Shown here piece after piece: positions 55,089 through 64,000 of a stretch of DNA of 64,000 bases. This DNA comes from Portunus trituberculatus. Lineage: Eukaryota > Arthropoda > Malacostraca > Decapoda > Portunidae. How positions within the stretch are numbered: position 1 is the stretch's first letter; each line of letters starts with the position of its first letter. The notes under the pieces are model-generated. The model was not told where the DNA came from. It did not search any database and was given only the letters and a program-made list of their open reading frames with translations. The stretch is from positions 13,402,938-13,466,937 of the forward strand of contig NC_059296.1 of NCBI RefSeq assembly GCF_017591435.1. Reading direction: 5' to 3'. Both the position numbers and the translations under genes were made by a program.

Positions 55089-55090
<2 letters not shown>
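53921..55090. other. Purine- and ACAG-rich sequence, no gene recognised
   Basis: 54010-54440 is purine-rich; 54590-55060 is rich in ACAGACAG/AGATAG units. Open frames here are compositional. Confidence 0.5.

Positions 55091-55137
<47 letters not shown>
55091..55137. repeat. (CA)23 microsatellite
   Basis: Pure CA array. Confidence 0.95.
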
Positions 55138-55139
<2 letters not shown>

Positions 55140-55417
55140 ACATTCTCCCTCATCACCACTCTAACACTAACAACAAAACGCTGCTAACGAGGCACTTAAG
55201 ACACCATTCACGACACTTCTACACTTCTATTGCTAACTGAAGGCCCCACACTGGAAAACAAAAAAGATACACAGCTGGAACACCTTCAAGCATGTTTTGA
55301 CTTCACCCCAACAGACACCACCACCTCGCTCCTGTCACCCCACTCCCCGAGTGGGGTGGCAAAATCTCACGTCTCGTCTGTTTTCATTCTCTGGTTTCCG
55401 AGGTTTTCTAGATAAGG

Positions 55418-55418
<1 letters not shown>

Positions 55419-55466
<48 letters not shown>
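55419..55466. repeat. (TG)22 microsatellite
   Basis: Pure TG array ending in CGCGCG. Confidence 0.95.
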
Positions 55467-55469
<3 letters not shown>

Positions 55470-56095
55470 AAGGATGATAATAGAATGAAATGAGTGTATT
55501 GTAGTGGTGAGAATAAACAAAATGAAGTAGATTTTTATTTCTTTCTTCTCTGAAGAAGACTGTTCGTTTAAACGTGAAGCTGAAAAAGAAGTGCTTCATC
55601 ATAGGTATTCTTTCACCAACAGAATTCAAACACTTAATAAATATACAAACCAGGGCAATGTTTTGAAAGTATAAGGTTTGAAACAGTAAAATACAGCATA
55701 GAATATTGCATAACGGATTATCTATTGCACCCGAATCGTATTACTATTGTCAGTGGATATTGGATATAAAAAAAAAGCAATAGACTTCTCAAAACTAAGC
55801 ACCTTCACAAGTATATGGTTTCCTGCTGAGCCTCTGAATTCGTAACTTCAAAAGCTTCCTATGGCAACGCTTCCCTACGCAGATGGCAAACCGAAACGCT
55901 GAAATTTTGTTGCACACTTTCATTGGTTTCTTTCTCCTGCTTCTACAAGGATAGTGAAGGACTGGACGCTCACCTGTGCTGGCGACACGTGTGGGGCTGC
56001 AGAGGTGAAAGGGACGGTTTTCTAATTCCCAGAAGGGTGTCCGGTCCTTAGAGGTTTCCGGGCATTCCGAGAAAACATTTTGATTCATATTCTTA
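55467..56095. other. Unique sequence, no gene recognised
   Basis: No supported gene. The minus frame 55795-56100 has mixed composition but no domain I recognise. Confidence 0.4.
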
Positions 56096-56345
56096 AACAC
56101 ATTGTTCTCTTACTAGGATTATTTTCAGAAGCCACAGAAATGGTCACTCGGGTTCTTGTGTATACATTTTTCCTTGACAATATATAATGAACAACTGGTA
56201 AAGTCTGGAAAACACCCTCGAAAACTCTCATCACGGTTATTTTCAGAGGCCAATGAGATAGATATTTCGATTCTTATGTATATCTCATAATTGATAGTAC
56301 AGTCATTGTTAAACTATCACCAGAATCATAAAAAAATTTACTAGA
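56096..56345 (+). repeat. Dispersed-family element, two tandem units about 120 bp apart
   Basis: GTTCTCTTACTAGGATTATT, then TTCAGAAGCCACAGAAATG (56104-56145), recurs as AACTCTCATCACGGTTATT, then TTCAGAGGCCAATGAGATA (about 56223-56262). Both are followed by TCGGGTTCTTGTGTAT or TCGATTCTTATGTAT. The same core occurs inverted at 38439 and 50731 and more weakly at 42613 and 42825. Confidence 0.65.
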
Positions 56346-56608
56346 AACTAGTGATTATAAGCTGTGCACCGAAAATTTTGGGAATACTGACTTTCAATCA
56401 TCTTCCGAATGGAAACGGAATGTTGTGTTCATGTTGAACCAGACTTTCCTAAAAAAATAACTAATGGCTTGAGAAACTTAGTGACCTGGAACGGAGCCTT
56501 CACGAGTTCACGTCTAAAAATGTATGTTTCATTCGTTAAATTTCAAAGTTTATATTGCTACACTGATGCTACTGGAAGTCATTGTGTGGTTGGCTGGCGA
56601 GGCATTGG

Positions 56609-56660
56609 TTGATTTTTTTTTTTTTTTTTTTTTTTTATTATTATTATTATTTTATTTTTT
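56609..56660. repeat. Poly-T and (TTA)n tract
   Basis: T26 followed by ATT units and another T-run. It resembles a poly-A tail in reverse but no adjoining element was recognised. Confidence 0.6.
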
Positions 56661-56818
56661 TTACTGTACATGTTAGGAGATTTGACATGGCCATTGTGTC
56701 CCCTTAGCTGTCTGGTCTTGCGCCGAGGCAGACGATGAGAGAAAGAGCCAAACATGCAAACATACACACGATGTATTCCATTAGTTTGGTATGAGAGATT
56801 TTCATAGAAACCATAACG

Positions 56819-56967
<149 letters not shown>

Positions 56968-57038
56968 ATCAATTGATTGCACAGTAGAGTCAAGCAAATG
57001 TACAATAGGTGGCCCATAAAAGTCACAAAACATTAAAT

Positions 57039-57040
<2 letters not shown>

Positions 57041-57100
<60 letters not shown>
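57041..57100. repeat. (AC)30 5' of SINE copy 2
   Basis: Pure AC array complementary to the (GT) array at 56822-56899. The SINE head begins 17 bp downstream. Confidence 0.95.
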
Positions 57101-57102
<2 letters not shown>

Positions 57103-57117
57103 TAATGAATGAACACA

Positions 57118-57384
57118 CCGCGTAGTGTAGTGCTTAGCACACTCGACTCACAATCGAGAGGGCAAATGGGCAAGCTTCTTAATGTGTGGGGTGTGTTCAC
57201 CTAGCAGTTAATAGGTACGGGATGTAACCCGAGGGGTTGTGGCCTCGCTTTCCCGGTGTGTGGTGTGTGTTGTGGTCTCAGTCCTACCCGAAGATCGGTC
57301 TATAAGCTCTGAGCTCGCTCCGTAATGGGGAAGACTGGCTGGGTGACCAGCAGACGACCGTGGTGGTGAATTACACACACACAA
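57118..57384 (+). mobile_element. tRNA-derived SINE lacking the B box (copy 2)
   Basis: Same family and orientation as 14768-15058. The head keeps the acceptor 5' strand, A box and CTCACAA anticodon loop. It then jumps from CGAGAG (57160) to GGCAAATGGG (57161), losing the ~29 bp that hold the T-arm, the B box and the 3' acceptor strand. The body (CACCTAGCAG, GGCCTCGCTTTCCCGGTGTG, TAATGGGGAAGACTGGC) and the GTGAATTACACAC tail are retained with scattered differences. Without a B box, internal Pol III transcription is not expected, so the deletion probably arose after insertion. Alternatively the copy is a subfamily member transcribed another way. Confidence 0.9.
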
Positions 57385-57477
57385 ACAGTAAATAACCTTA
57401 CGTTACCCTTGTTATATCACGTATACTGTTTAAAGAACTTTATCAGATTCTCTCTTAAGTTTGACAAAGTTATATAT

Positions 57478-57478
<1 letters not shown>

Positions 57479-57527
<49 letters not shown>
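57479..57527. repeat. (AG)24 microsatellite
   Basis: Pure AG array. Confidence 0.95.
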
Positions 57528-57533
<6 letters not shown>

Positions 57534-57769
57534 ACTTATTGCTGGATCACCGGCGTTAGTGTGCATGTCTGTCACTCACAAAGCTCCTCGTTCAGTGCAC
57601 TTGCCACCAGTATAGCTATAAGTATTCCATCCTTACAAGAAAAAGCGGTGATATGGAAATTTTCATCGATAACATTTCACAGAACCTCCAAACGTTTGCA
57701 AATATTAAGATGAATAAATAAAATCGTAAAATCTATAACGTCCTTGAACGGAGCAACAAAAGAACGACG

Positions 57770-57850
57770 CATTATCTGCGGCATCAAAGCGGAGATCAGC
57801 CGAGAGGGGGCCACGACACTGCGACCCCGACAGCCCTTTGATGTCCCGAG
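57770..57850. other. Inverted-repeat segment
   Basis: CATCAAAG (57782-57789) pairs with CTTTGATG (57836-57843). Inside, GGGG (57806-57810) can pair with CCCC (57825-57828) over a 14-nt loop. The neighbourhood is CpG-rich. Could be a structured RNA or chance. Confidence 0.3.
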
Positions 57851-57974
57851 ACCTTTCCGCATAAAATGTGTCGGGTTTTATTTAACATTTCAAAAGGACG
57901 CCGTGCAATGAGTAGGAAATTGCACAACGCGGTATGAACAAAAATGAAATAGTAGAAAACATGTCGTCAGGTTT

Positions 57975-58275
57975 ACTGTTGCTGCACGGCAAAATGAACA
58001 CACGCTGAAACGAGACGTGCGATATATGAACACAGAGCGAACACTCTTAATAAACGAAACTCACTAAAATGAACACGCCTCAAAACATTTCCAAAGTCTC
58101 ACGAAACACCTCCTAACAAACGAAACTCGCGAAATGAACACTGCCCGAGATACAAATAATGAAACATGCAAAATGAGAACACACTTCAAAAAATTCCCAA
58201 CGAATTTCGCAAAATATGAACACTCTTCGAAACACTTCCAGCAAAATCCACAAATATCATGAACCCAGCGTCCTC
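57975..58275. repeat. Degenerate minisatellite, unit about 60-70 bp
   Basis: CGCAAAATGAACAC followed by CTTCRAAACAYTTCC and AACGAAACTCGC-like segments recurs from about 57990 to 58260, at least five times and strongly decayed. Confidence 0.65.
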
Positions 58276-58435
58276 AAGAGGCTATACCCAGTAAACATCC
58301 CCCCAGCGGCCGGCACCTCATTCCAACCCAAAACGGATACATCGATAAACACTTGAGTGACGCGTCTTCACGTTTTCCCTTCCCATGGATCTGAATATGA
58401 GAGAAAGGCATCCGCAGAGGGAGAAAAGAGATCTG

Positions 58436-58439
<4 letters not shown>

Positions 58440-58491
<52 letters not shown>
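58440..58491. repeat. (GA)26 microsatellite
   Basis: Pure GA array. Confidence 0.95.
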
Positions 58492-58494
<3 letters not shown>

Positions 58495-58550
58495 CAGGGA
58501 TGGACAGAGTTTGGAAGCGAGATAGACCACGTTGGTAAGTGTGGAAATCA

Positions 58551-58552
<2 letters not shown>

Positions 58553-58597
<45 letters not shown>
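58553..58597. repeat. (AG)22 microsatellite
   Basis: Pure AG array, 61 bp after the previous one. Confidence 0.95.
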
Positions 58598-58599
<2 letters not shown>

Positions 58600-59038
58600 A
58601 TGTGTGTTTGGGATGGGAATGAATGAGGGAAAATCACGAGATAAAAACGCTGACATTATAACGAGTAACTGACTGAAACTGAACATAATTTCGTGGTGAA
58701 CCAATGAAAAGAAAAAAATATTACGTGCCCGCCAAAATTTCCTTCCATCAATGAACCATAATGATGAGACTCGCCTGAGGTTCGAATCACCGAAGCTTCG
58801 ATTTTTAGAACCAGCGAAGCGAGGAAACCCCGAGTCGTCTAATGGATGATGCGTAGTTTGGCGGTGTGGGGAGGGCATTCAGGAAAGGTGGTAGGGTAGG
58901 GGGGGACGAGGTAGAGAATATAAGAACATTAAAAAGAAATACACCAGTTTCACCTATTATTCTATTTTAGAAACTTGGCTAACCTTTTTAAAGTTCTAAT
59001 GACTCAGCACCAACAATCTAATCACTTAATCTATTTCA

Positions 59039-59329
<291 letters not shown>

Positions 59330-59845
59330 TTTGTGAAGTATAAATCGTTTCTTAAGAAGGAATCTGATGGAATTCTCTAAACAGCATACGTAATATAACA
59401 AGGGTATGATAAATTTTAAGCGTAGTAGTGTAGTAACCGTGATACTTTAACGTACGTCTCTCTTCTATGGAATGCAAAGTGAGAGTCCAGTTTCTGATTG
59501 TTAGCATGAACTACTAAAAAATACAAGAAATGTACGTAATACATGATAGTAAAAATAACATACATTATGATACAATATGTAAATATAACCTACGTGTCAC
59601 CGTAATCTAACTAGAGTAATTTACAAAGCTTACGGTAACAATTCGTTTGTGACAGAACTGTGAGAACGAAGTTGAGCTCAGCTTGGTTTTCCCGACGCAA
59701 TTACGGGAAAAGAAAAAAAAAATGAAAATTTAAAGGGAAAGTATGGTGACCTCAGTCTAGCTCCTACACTGTACGTGAGGAAACAGGAATGTACACAGAA
59801 AATTGAATGTAATAATTCATACTCTAACAAGTATGTATTTGATAG
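59330..59845. other. Unique sequence, no gene recognised
   Basis: No supported feature. Confidence 0.4.
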
Positions 59846-59984
<139 letters not shown>

Positions 59985-60990
59985 GTAGCAGAGGAGGCAG
60001 CAGGAGGACATACAGGACAGACGTACCCCCCCAAACCCTGACCACTAGCCTCGCCCAGGGCCACCACATACACGCTGCCAGCTGACCAATTCAACCTGCC
60101 ATCATTCTGAGAAACTGCTGGCTTTACGTGGACGGAAAGCAAGTTACACCTGTGGATATATAAAGAGTGAGTACTTTAAATACATGATGACGAGGCTTCT
60201 TATTCCCACGCTCTGGCTTGTTGCCCTCTGATTAGTGAGTACATGAAACCGTGAGAGCGGGACTCAGGGTTGAGGCTACCGTCCTTCCTTTATTACAGAC
60301 GTGTTTCTTGTCTTGTACCTTATTCAGATCTTACTTATATTCATCAGTTAACTTATACACTCTTATGGCATGTTTGTGATGTATTCTAACATTATATAAC
60401 ACATGATTACCATAATTATGAAGCTACTGTTAACAAGCCAACGATTATTTGCCGAAATACATGAGACTCGCATTACCCTGAATGCTACCGAGATTTTCCA
60501 ACGAAGACAATTATTAACATCATCTTGAACTGGCTTGAACTGGCTAGGAAGGACACATACCTCAGGATATGTTCGTATGTTAAAGTAAAGGAACTCGATA
60601 TGTGATGAACGAGTGCGTGGATGGCGGGGCACAAGTGGAGGGAAAGATGAGGCCATGAGGGGTCGGGGGTAAGCTTCAGGGGAGCCATGGAGGGGAGGCT
60701 GAGGTGATGGATTGGGGAAGGATGGGGAGGTGGAGAATGTAAGCCGGCAAGTGTATCCGAAAGTTATCAAGCAAGCTTCCTTTATAATAAACGATATTGT
60801 ATTGCTCTTGATTTTTCGTCATTTTCATTATCGTTTCATACACACTGAAGGATATCAGAGTATGGAAACTTAACTTGATCTTATACATTGATAAAGAACT
60901 TTAGAATATGAGACATGCATCTTCTAGTTGAGGAGCCAGCAACGGATTCGAAGGTAAACCGAACCTAGGACGCTTTGCAGATCCGGAAGT
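59985..60990. other. Unique sequence upstream of the putative gene start
   Basis: About 1 kb of ordinary sequence with no simple repeats and no exon recognised. It could hold promoter-proximal regulation for the gene proposed from about 61.0 kb. Confidence 0.35.
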
Positions 60991-60994
60991 GGCA

Positions 60995-61000
60995 TCAGTT
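60995..61000 (+). promoter_or_regulatory. Initiator-like TCAGTT
   Basis: Matches the arthropod initiator TCAKTY and sits at the edge of the CpG-rich block, with no TATA box about 30 bp upstream. A six-base match is weak evidence. Confidence 0.2.
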
Positions 61001-61472
61001 GACGTGTATATCGAGGCGCTGAGCGGGGCCCGGTGTGAGCAGCGTCGCGGTGCGATGGGTTGGTTGCGGGTGCTCGGTGAGAGTTGCGATTAGTAATGCT
61101 TTGCGTGCGGGTACTTTGAACGTGGTTGCAGAGCGTTATTGTGCGTTTAGTTTGGTGTTGGGTACCTTGTGGTGCAATGGAATTAAAGGCAAACTGAACA
61201 TCGTACGTTTTGCCGGTCGGGTTCGATGTACGTATTACATTAGACTCATTAGAGGCAGTGAGCGAAGGCAGGTGTGCGTGGCGTCGCAGAGTGGTGGATT
61301 GGTTGCAGGTGCTCTGAGAGAGTTGCGACTCGGTGATGGTCTGGGTGAGGGTGCTCCGAGTGCGGTTGCAGCTCGTCATTGTGCTTTTTTTTTGTGTGTA
61401 GTGTAACGGCGTGTTCTGTGTTTAGTGTTACCATATTATATCGCCTCGGTCTCTCACCTCGAGCATCGTTCA
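61001..61472 (+). other. Putative CpG-rich 5' exon
   Basis: CpG-dense sequence, in contrast to the surrounding DNA, ending at a strong donor: TTCA|GTAAGTAA with GT at 61473-61474. No long coding frame is convincing; the 123-codon frame at 61035-61406 spans an internal duplication and lacks a recognisable domain. A non-coding first exon is the simplest reading. The start is unknown. Confidence 0.4.
61013..61400. repeat. Diverged tandem duplication, offset about 239 bp
   Basis: GAGGCGCTGAGCG (61013) and GAGGCAGTGAGCG (61252) begin two aligned segments. They share GCGTCGC, TTGGTTGC(G/A)GGTGCTC, GAGAGTTGCGA, GTGCGGGT or GTGAGGGT, and CGGTTGCAG or TGGTTGCAG, in the same order over ~140 bp. The copies are diverged, so the event is not recent. 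Confidence 0.7.
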
Positions 61473-61575
61473 GTAAGTAATATTTGCCGTTAAGTAAACT
61501 TTGCTTATTAAATTACTTAAAGATAGACTTGAATAATTAAGAGTACCATGATCATAGTTACTATACATACGTACA

Positions 61576-61607
61576 TTACTAATTTTTCTTTTTCTTACAG
61601 GTAAGTA
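61576..61607 (+). other. Juxtaposed 3'/5' splice sites (recursive-splice candidate)
   Basis: A branch-like ACTAAT (about 61577-61582) precedes a pyrimidine tract and TTACAG (ending 61600), immediately followed by GTAAGTA (61601-61607). This fits the ratcheting-point consensus described in Drosophila, (Y)nNCAG|GTRAGT, and lies 128 bp after a strong donor. It could also be the 3' end of an ordinary intron whose exon happens to begin GTAAGT. Confidence 0.5.
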
Positions 61608-61710
61608 CCATGCACAGGTTCATCACGCAACAAGGACACCGCTGGAGCACCCCGTCGAACCAGATAAGGAAAGCTAGTGTTTCCTAGGGTGTTAGGGCGA
61701 TAGGGTGTCA

Positions 61711-61816
61711 GGCTGCTAACCCATCTTCCATTTCAGGTACAAACTCAAAGGTATTCTCTTTCAGGTACATATTAACGAGCATTTTCTAGATTTTCCCCAG
61801 ACAACTGCCCTTGCAG
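61711..61816 (+). other. Cluster of candidate 3' splice sites
   Basis: Acceptor-like sites: CATTTCAG ending 61736 (with GCTAAC branch-like motif 20 nt upstream), CTCTTTCAG ending 61764, TTTTCCCCAG ending 61800, and CTTGCAG ending 61816. The first two are again followed by GT (GTACAA, GTACAT), but these are weak donors. Any could begin the exon that contains the ATG at 61824. Confidence 0.4.
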
Positions 61817-61823
61817 ATCGACC

Positions 61824-61889
61824 ATGGCGGCGGTGAGGACGAATGCAAGAAGAGAGACGGTAGTGGTAAAGGAGACTTCTTACACCTTG
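61824..61889 (+). CDS. Putative first coding exon, 22 codons, product unknown
   Basis: ATG in a near-optimal context (GACCATGGC) opens MAAVRTNARR, then ETVVVKETSYTL, ending at TTG|GTAAGTGTT (GT at 61890). This leaves a phase-0 intron. Candidate acceptors lie 7 and 23 nt upstream (61816, 61800), so the exon would be 73 to ~150 nt, mostly 5' UTR plus this short reading frame. Reading through the donor meets a stop within 20 codons. I do not recognise the peptide and no second exon is visible: from 62119 on the window is satellite. Start context, donor and upstream splice signals agree, but the protein evidence is too short for a name. Confidence 0.4.
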
Positions 61890-62118
61890 GTAAGTGTTAT
61901 TGTCTTAACGAGTATACTTTATTCCGTCTGTATTGTGTCGTTTTGATTTACTTCATTGCACGCTTATTTTTCAGACTTGACGAATAGAGATTCCAGAAGA
62001 GTTGAAGCGATGAGAGGCTGACACAGGATCGTTCCAAACACAACAAAAAAAAAAAATCTCGGTTAAAAGCGGAAGACTGGGCCACATGGCATTCTGGGGT
62101 CGCTGCATCAAATGAAGG
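61890..62118 (+). other. Start of putative intron
   Basis: Begins with GTAAGTGTTATT. Contains unique sequence and an A-run at about 62044. No further exon recognised. Confidence 0.35.
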
Positions 62119-64000
62119 TACTTATCCCATTTCTTTTAGGGTATAGGGAATAACCCCATTACTTTTCAGATGTAGGGATTAATTCCATTACTTTTCAGCT
62201 AAAGGGAATAATCCCATTACTTTTCAGATGTAGGGAATAACACCATTACTTTTCAGATGTAGGGATTAATTCCATTACTTTTCAGCTAAAGGGAATAATC
62301 CCATTACTTTTCAGATGTAGGGAATAACACCATTACTTTTCAGATGTAGGGAATAACCCCATTACTTTTCAGATGTAGGGATTAATTCCATTACTTTTCA
62401 GCTAAAGGAATAATCCCATTACTTTTCAGATGTAGGGAATAACACCATTACTTTTCAGATGTAGGGATTAATTCCATTACTTTTCAGCTAAAGGGAATAA
62501 TCCCATTACTTTTCAGATGTAGGGAATAACACCATTACTTTTCAGATGTAGGGAATAATTCCATTACTTTTCAGCTAAAGGGAATAATCCCATTACTTTT
62601 CAGATGTAGGGAATAACACCATTACTTTTCAGATGTAGGGAATAACACCATTACTTTTCAGATGTAGGGAATAACACCATTACTTTTCAGATGTAGGGAA
62701 TAACACCATTACTTTTCAGATGTAGGGAATAATTCCATTACTTTTCAGCTAAAGGGAATAATCCCATTACTTTTCAGATGTAGGGAATAATCCCATTACT
62801 TTTCAGATGTAGGGAATAACACCATTACTTTTCAGATGTAGGGAATAATTCCATTACTTTTCAGCTAAAGGGAATAATCCCATTACTTTTCAGATGTAGG
62901 GAATAACACCATTACTTTTCAGATGTAGGGAATAACACCATTACTTTTCAGATGTAGGGAATAACACCATTATTTTTCAGATGTAGGGAATAATCCCATT
63001 ACTTTTCAGATGTAGGGAATAACACCATTACTTTTCAGATGTAGGGAATAATTCCATTACTTTTCAGATGTAGGGAATAACACCATTACTTTTCAGATGT
63101 AGGGAATAACACCATTATTTTTCAGATGTAGGGAATAATCCCATTACTTTTCAGATGTAGGGAATAATTCCATTACTTTTCAGATGTAGGGAATAATTCC
63201 ATTACTTTTCAGATGTAGGGAATAACACCATTACTTTTCAGATGTAGGGAATAATTCCATTACTTTTCAGCTAAAGGGAATAATCCCATTACTTTTCAGA
63301 TGTAGGGAATAACACCATTACTTTTCAGATGTAGGGAATAACACCATTACTTTTCAGATGTAGGGAATAACACCATTACTTTTCAGATGTAGGGAATAAT
63401 TCCATTACTTTTCAGCTAAAGGGAATAATCCCATTACTTTTCAGATGTAGGGAATAACACCATTACTTTTCAGATGTAGGAATAACACCATTACTTTTCA
63501 GATGTAGGGAATAACACCATTACTTTTCAGATGTAGGGAATAATTCCATTACTTTTCAGCTAAAGGGAATAATCCCATTACTTTTCAGATGTAGGGAATA
63601 ACACCATTACTTTTCAGATGTAGGGAATAATCCCATTACTTTTCAGATGTAGGGAATAATCCCATTACTTTTCAGCTAAAGGGAATAATCCCATTACTTT
63701 TCAGATGTAGGGAATAACACCATTACTTTTCAGATGTAGGGAATAACACCATTACTTTTCAGATGTAGGGAATAACACCATTACTTTTCAGATGTAGGGA
63801 ATAATTCCATTACTTTTCAGCTAAAGGAATAATCCCATTACTTTTCAGATGTAGGAATAACACCATTACTTTTCAGATGTAGGAATAACACCATTACTTT
63901 TCAGATGTAGGAATAACACCATTACTTTTCAGATGTAGGGAATAACACCATTACTTTTCAGATGTAGGGAATAATCCCATTACTTTTCAGATGTAGGGAA
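62119..64000. repeat. 29-bp satellite array, about 64 monomers, open at window end
   Basis: Each monomer is AATAA plus a variable dinucleotide-to-tetranucleotide, then CCATTACTTTTCAG, then ATGTAGGG or CTAAAGGG. The first unit (about 62119-62146) is degenerate and the rest are very homogeneous, differing mainly at two variable blocks and by single G deletions (about 62405, 63480, 63830-63910). All frames contain stops (TAA, TAG), so it is non-coding. It continues beyond the window. Confidence 0.97.

Noticed and set aside
62119..64000. A CRISPR-like array or a coding tandem repeat
   Set aside because: Direct 29-bp monomers have no unique spacers, all frames carry stops, and the context is eukaryotic.

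Overview
The window is eukaryotic intergenic or intronic DNA from an arthropod, most likely a decapod crustacean and perhaps a brachyuran crab. Four things suggest this. Simple repeats are extremely dense: about 39 GA/CT tracts of roughly 30 bp or more, plus many AC, TA and trinucleotide arrays. Degenerate TTAGG-type stretches occur. There are two copies of a tRNA-derived SINE with an (AC)n tail. Fragments of a non-LTR retrotransposon tail and a TTAACCC-ended MITE-like element resemble repeats I associate with decapod genomes. The taxonomic call is recognition, not a search result.

No complete protein-coding gene, functional tRNA, rRNA or CRISPR array could be supported. Almost all long open frames are microsatellite artefacts (poly-Leu/Ser from CT, Arg-Glu from GA, Lys from AAG, Cys-Val from TG).

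Layout: 0-9 kb holds a Pro/Thr-type minisatellite, CT/GA arrays and a 276-bp (AAG)n array. At 9.4-10 kb a ~144-bp tandem repeat is split by a retrotransposon tail. At 10-14.6 kb there are block-alternating GTA/GTT repeats, opposed GT/CA and GA/CT arrays and a TTAGG-like stretch. SINE copy 1 lies at 14.8-15.06 kb and a CpG-rich hairpin at 16.6 kb. At 23.6-23.9 kb a dead retrotransposon C-terminus lies on the minus strand. A pure 347-bp (GA)n array is at 25.4 kb. A MITE-like element with an internal tandem duplication is at 31.6 kb. From 36 to 58 kb there are several old tandem repeats (units about 21, 43, 60, 97, 110, 135 and 160 bp) and a dispersed family with a shared ~36-bp core. SINE copy 2, lacking its B box, is at 57.1 kb.

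The last 3 kb is the only place that reads like a gene start. A CpG-rich, internally duplicated segment (61.0-61.47 kb) ends in a strong splice donor. It is followed by a textbook juxtaposed acceptor/donor at 61600/61601 (a recursive-splice-site candidate), then by a short exon with an optimal start context and a donor after 22 codons. The putative following intron is filled from about 62.12 kb to the window end by a 29-bp satellite in which every monomer carries an acceptor-like motif. This gene-start and satellite assembly is the most interesting part of the window.
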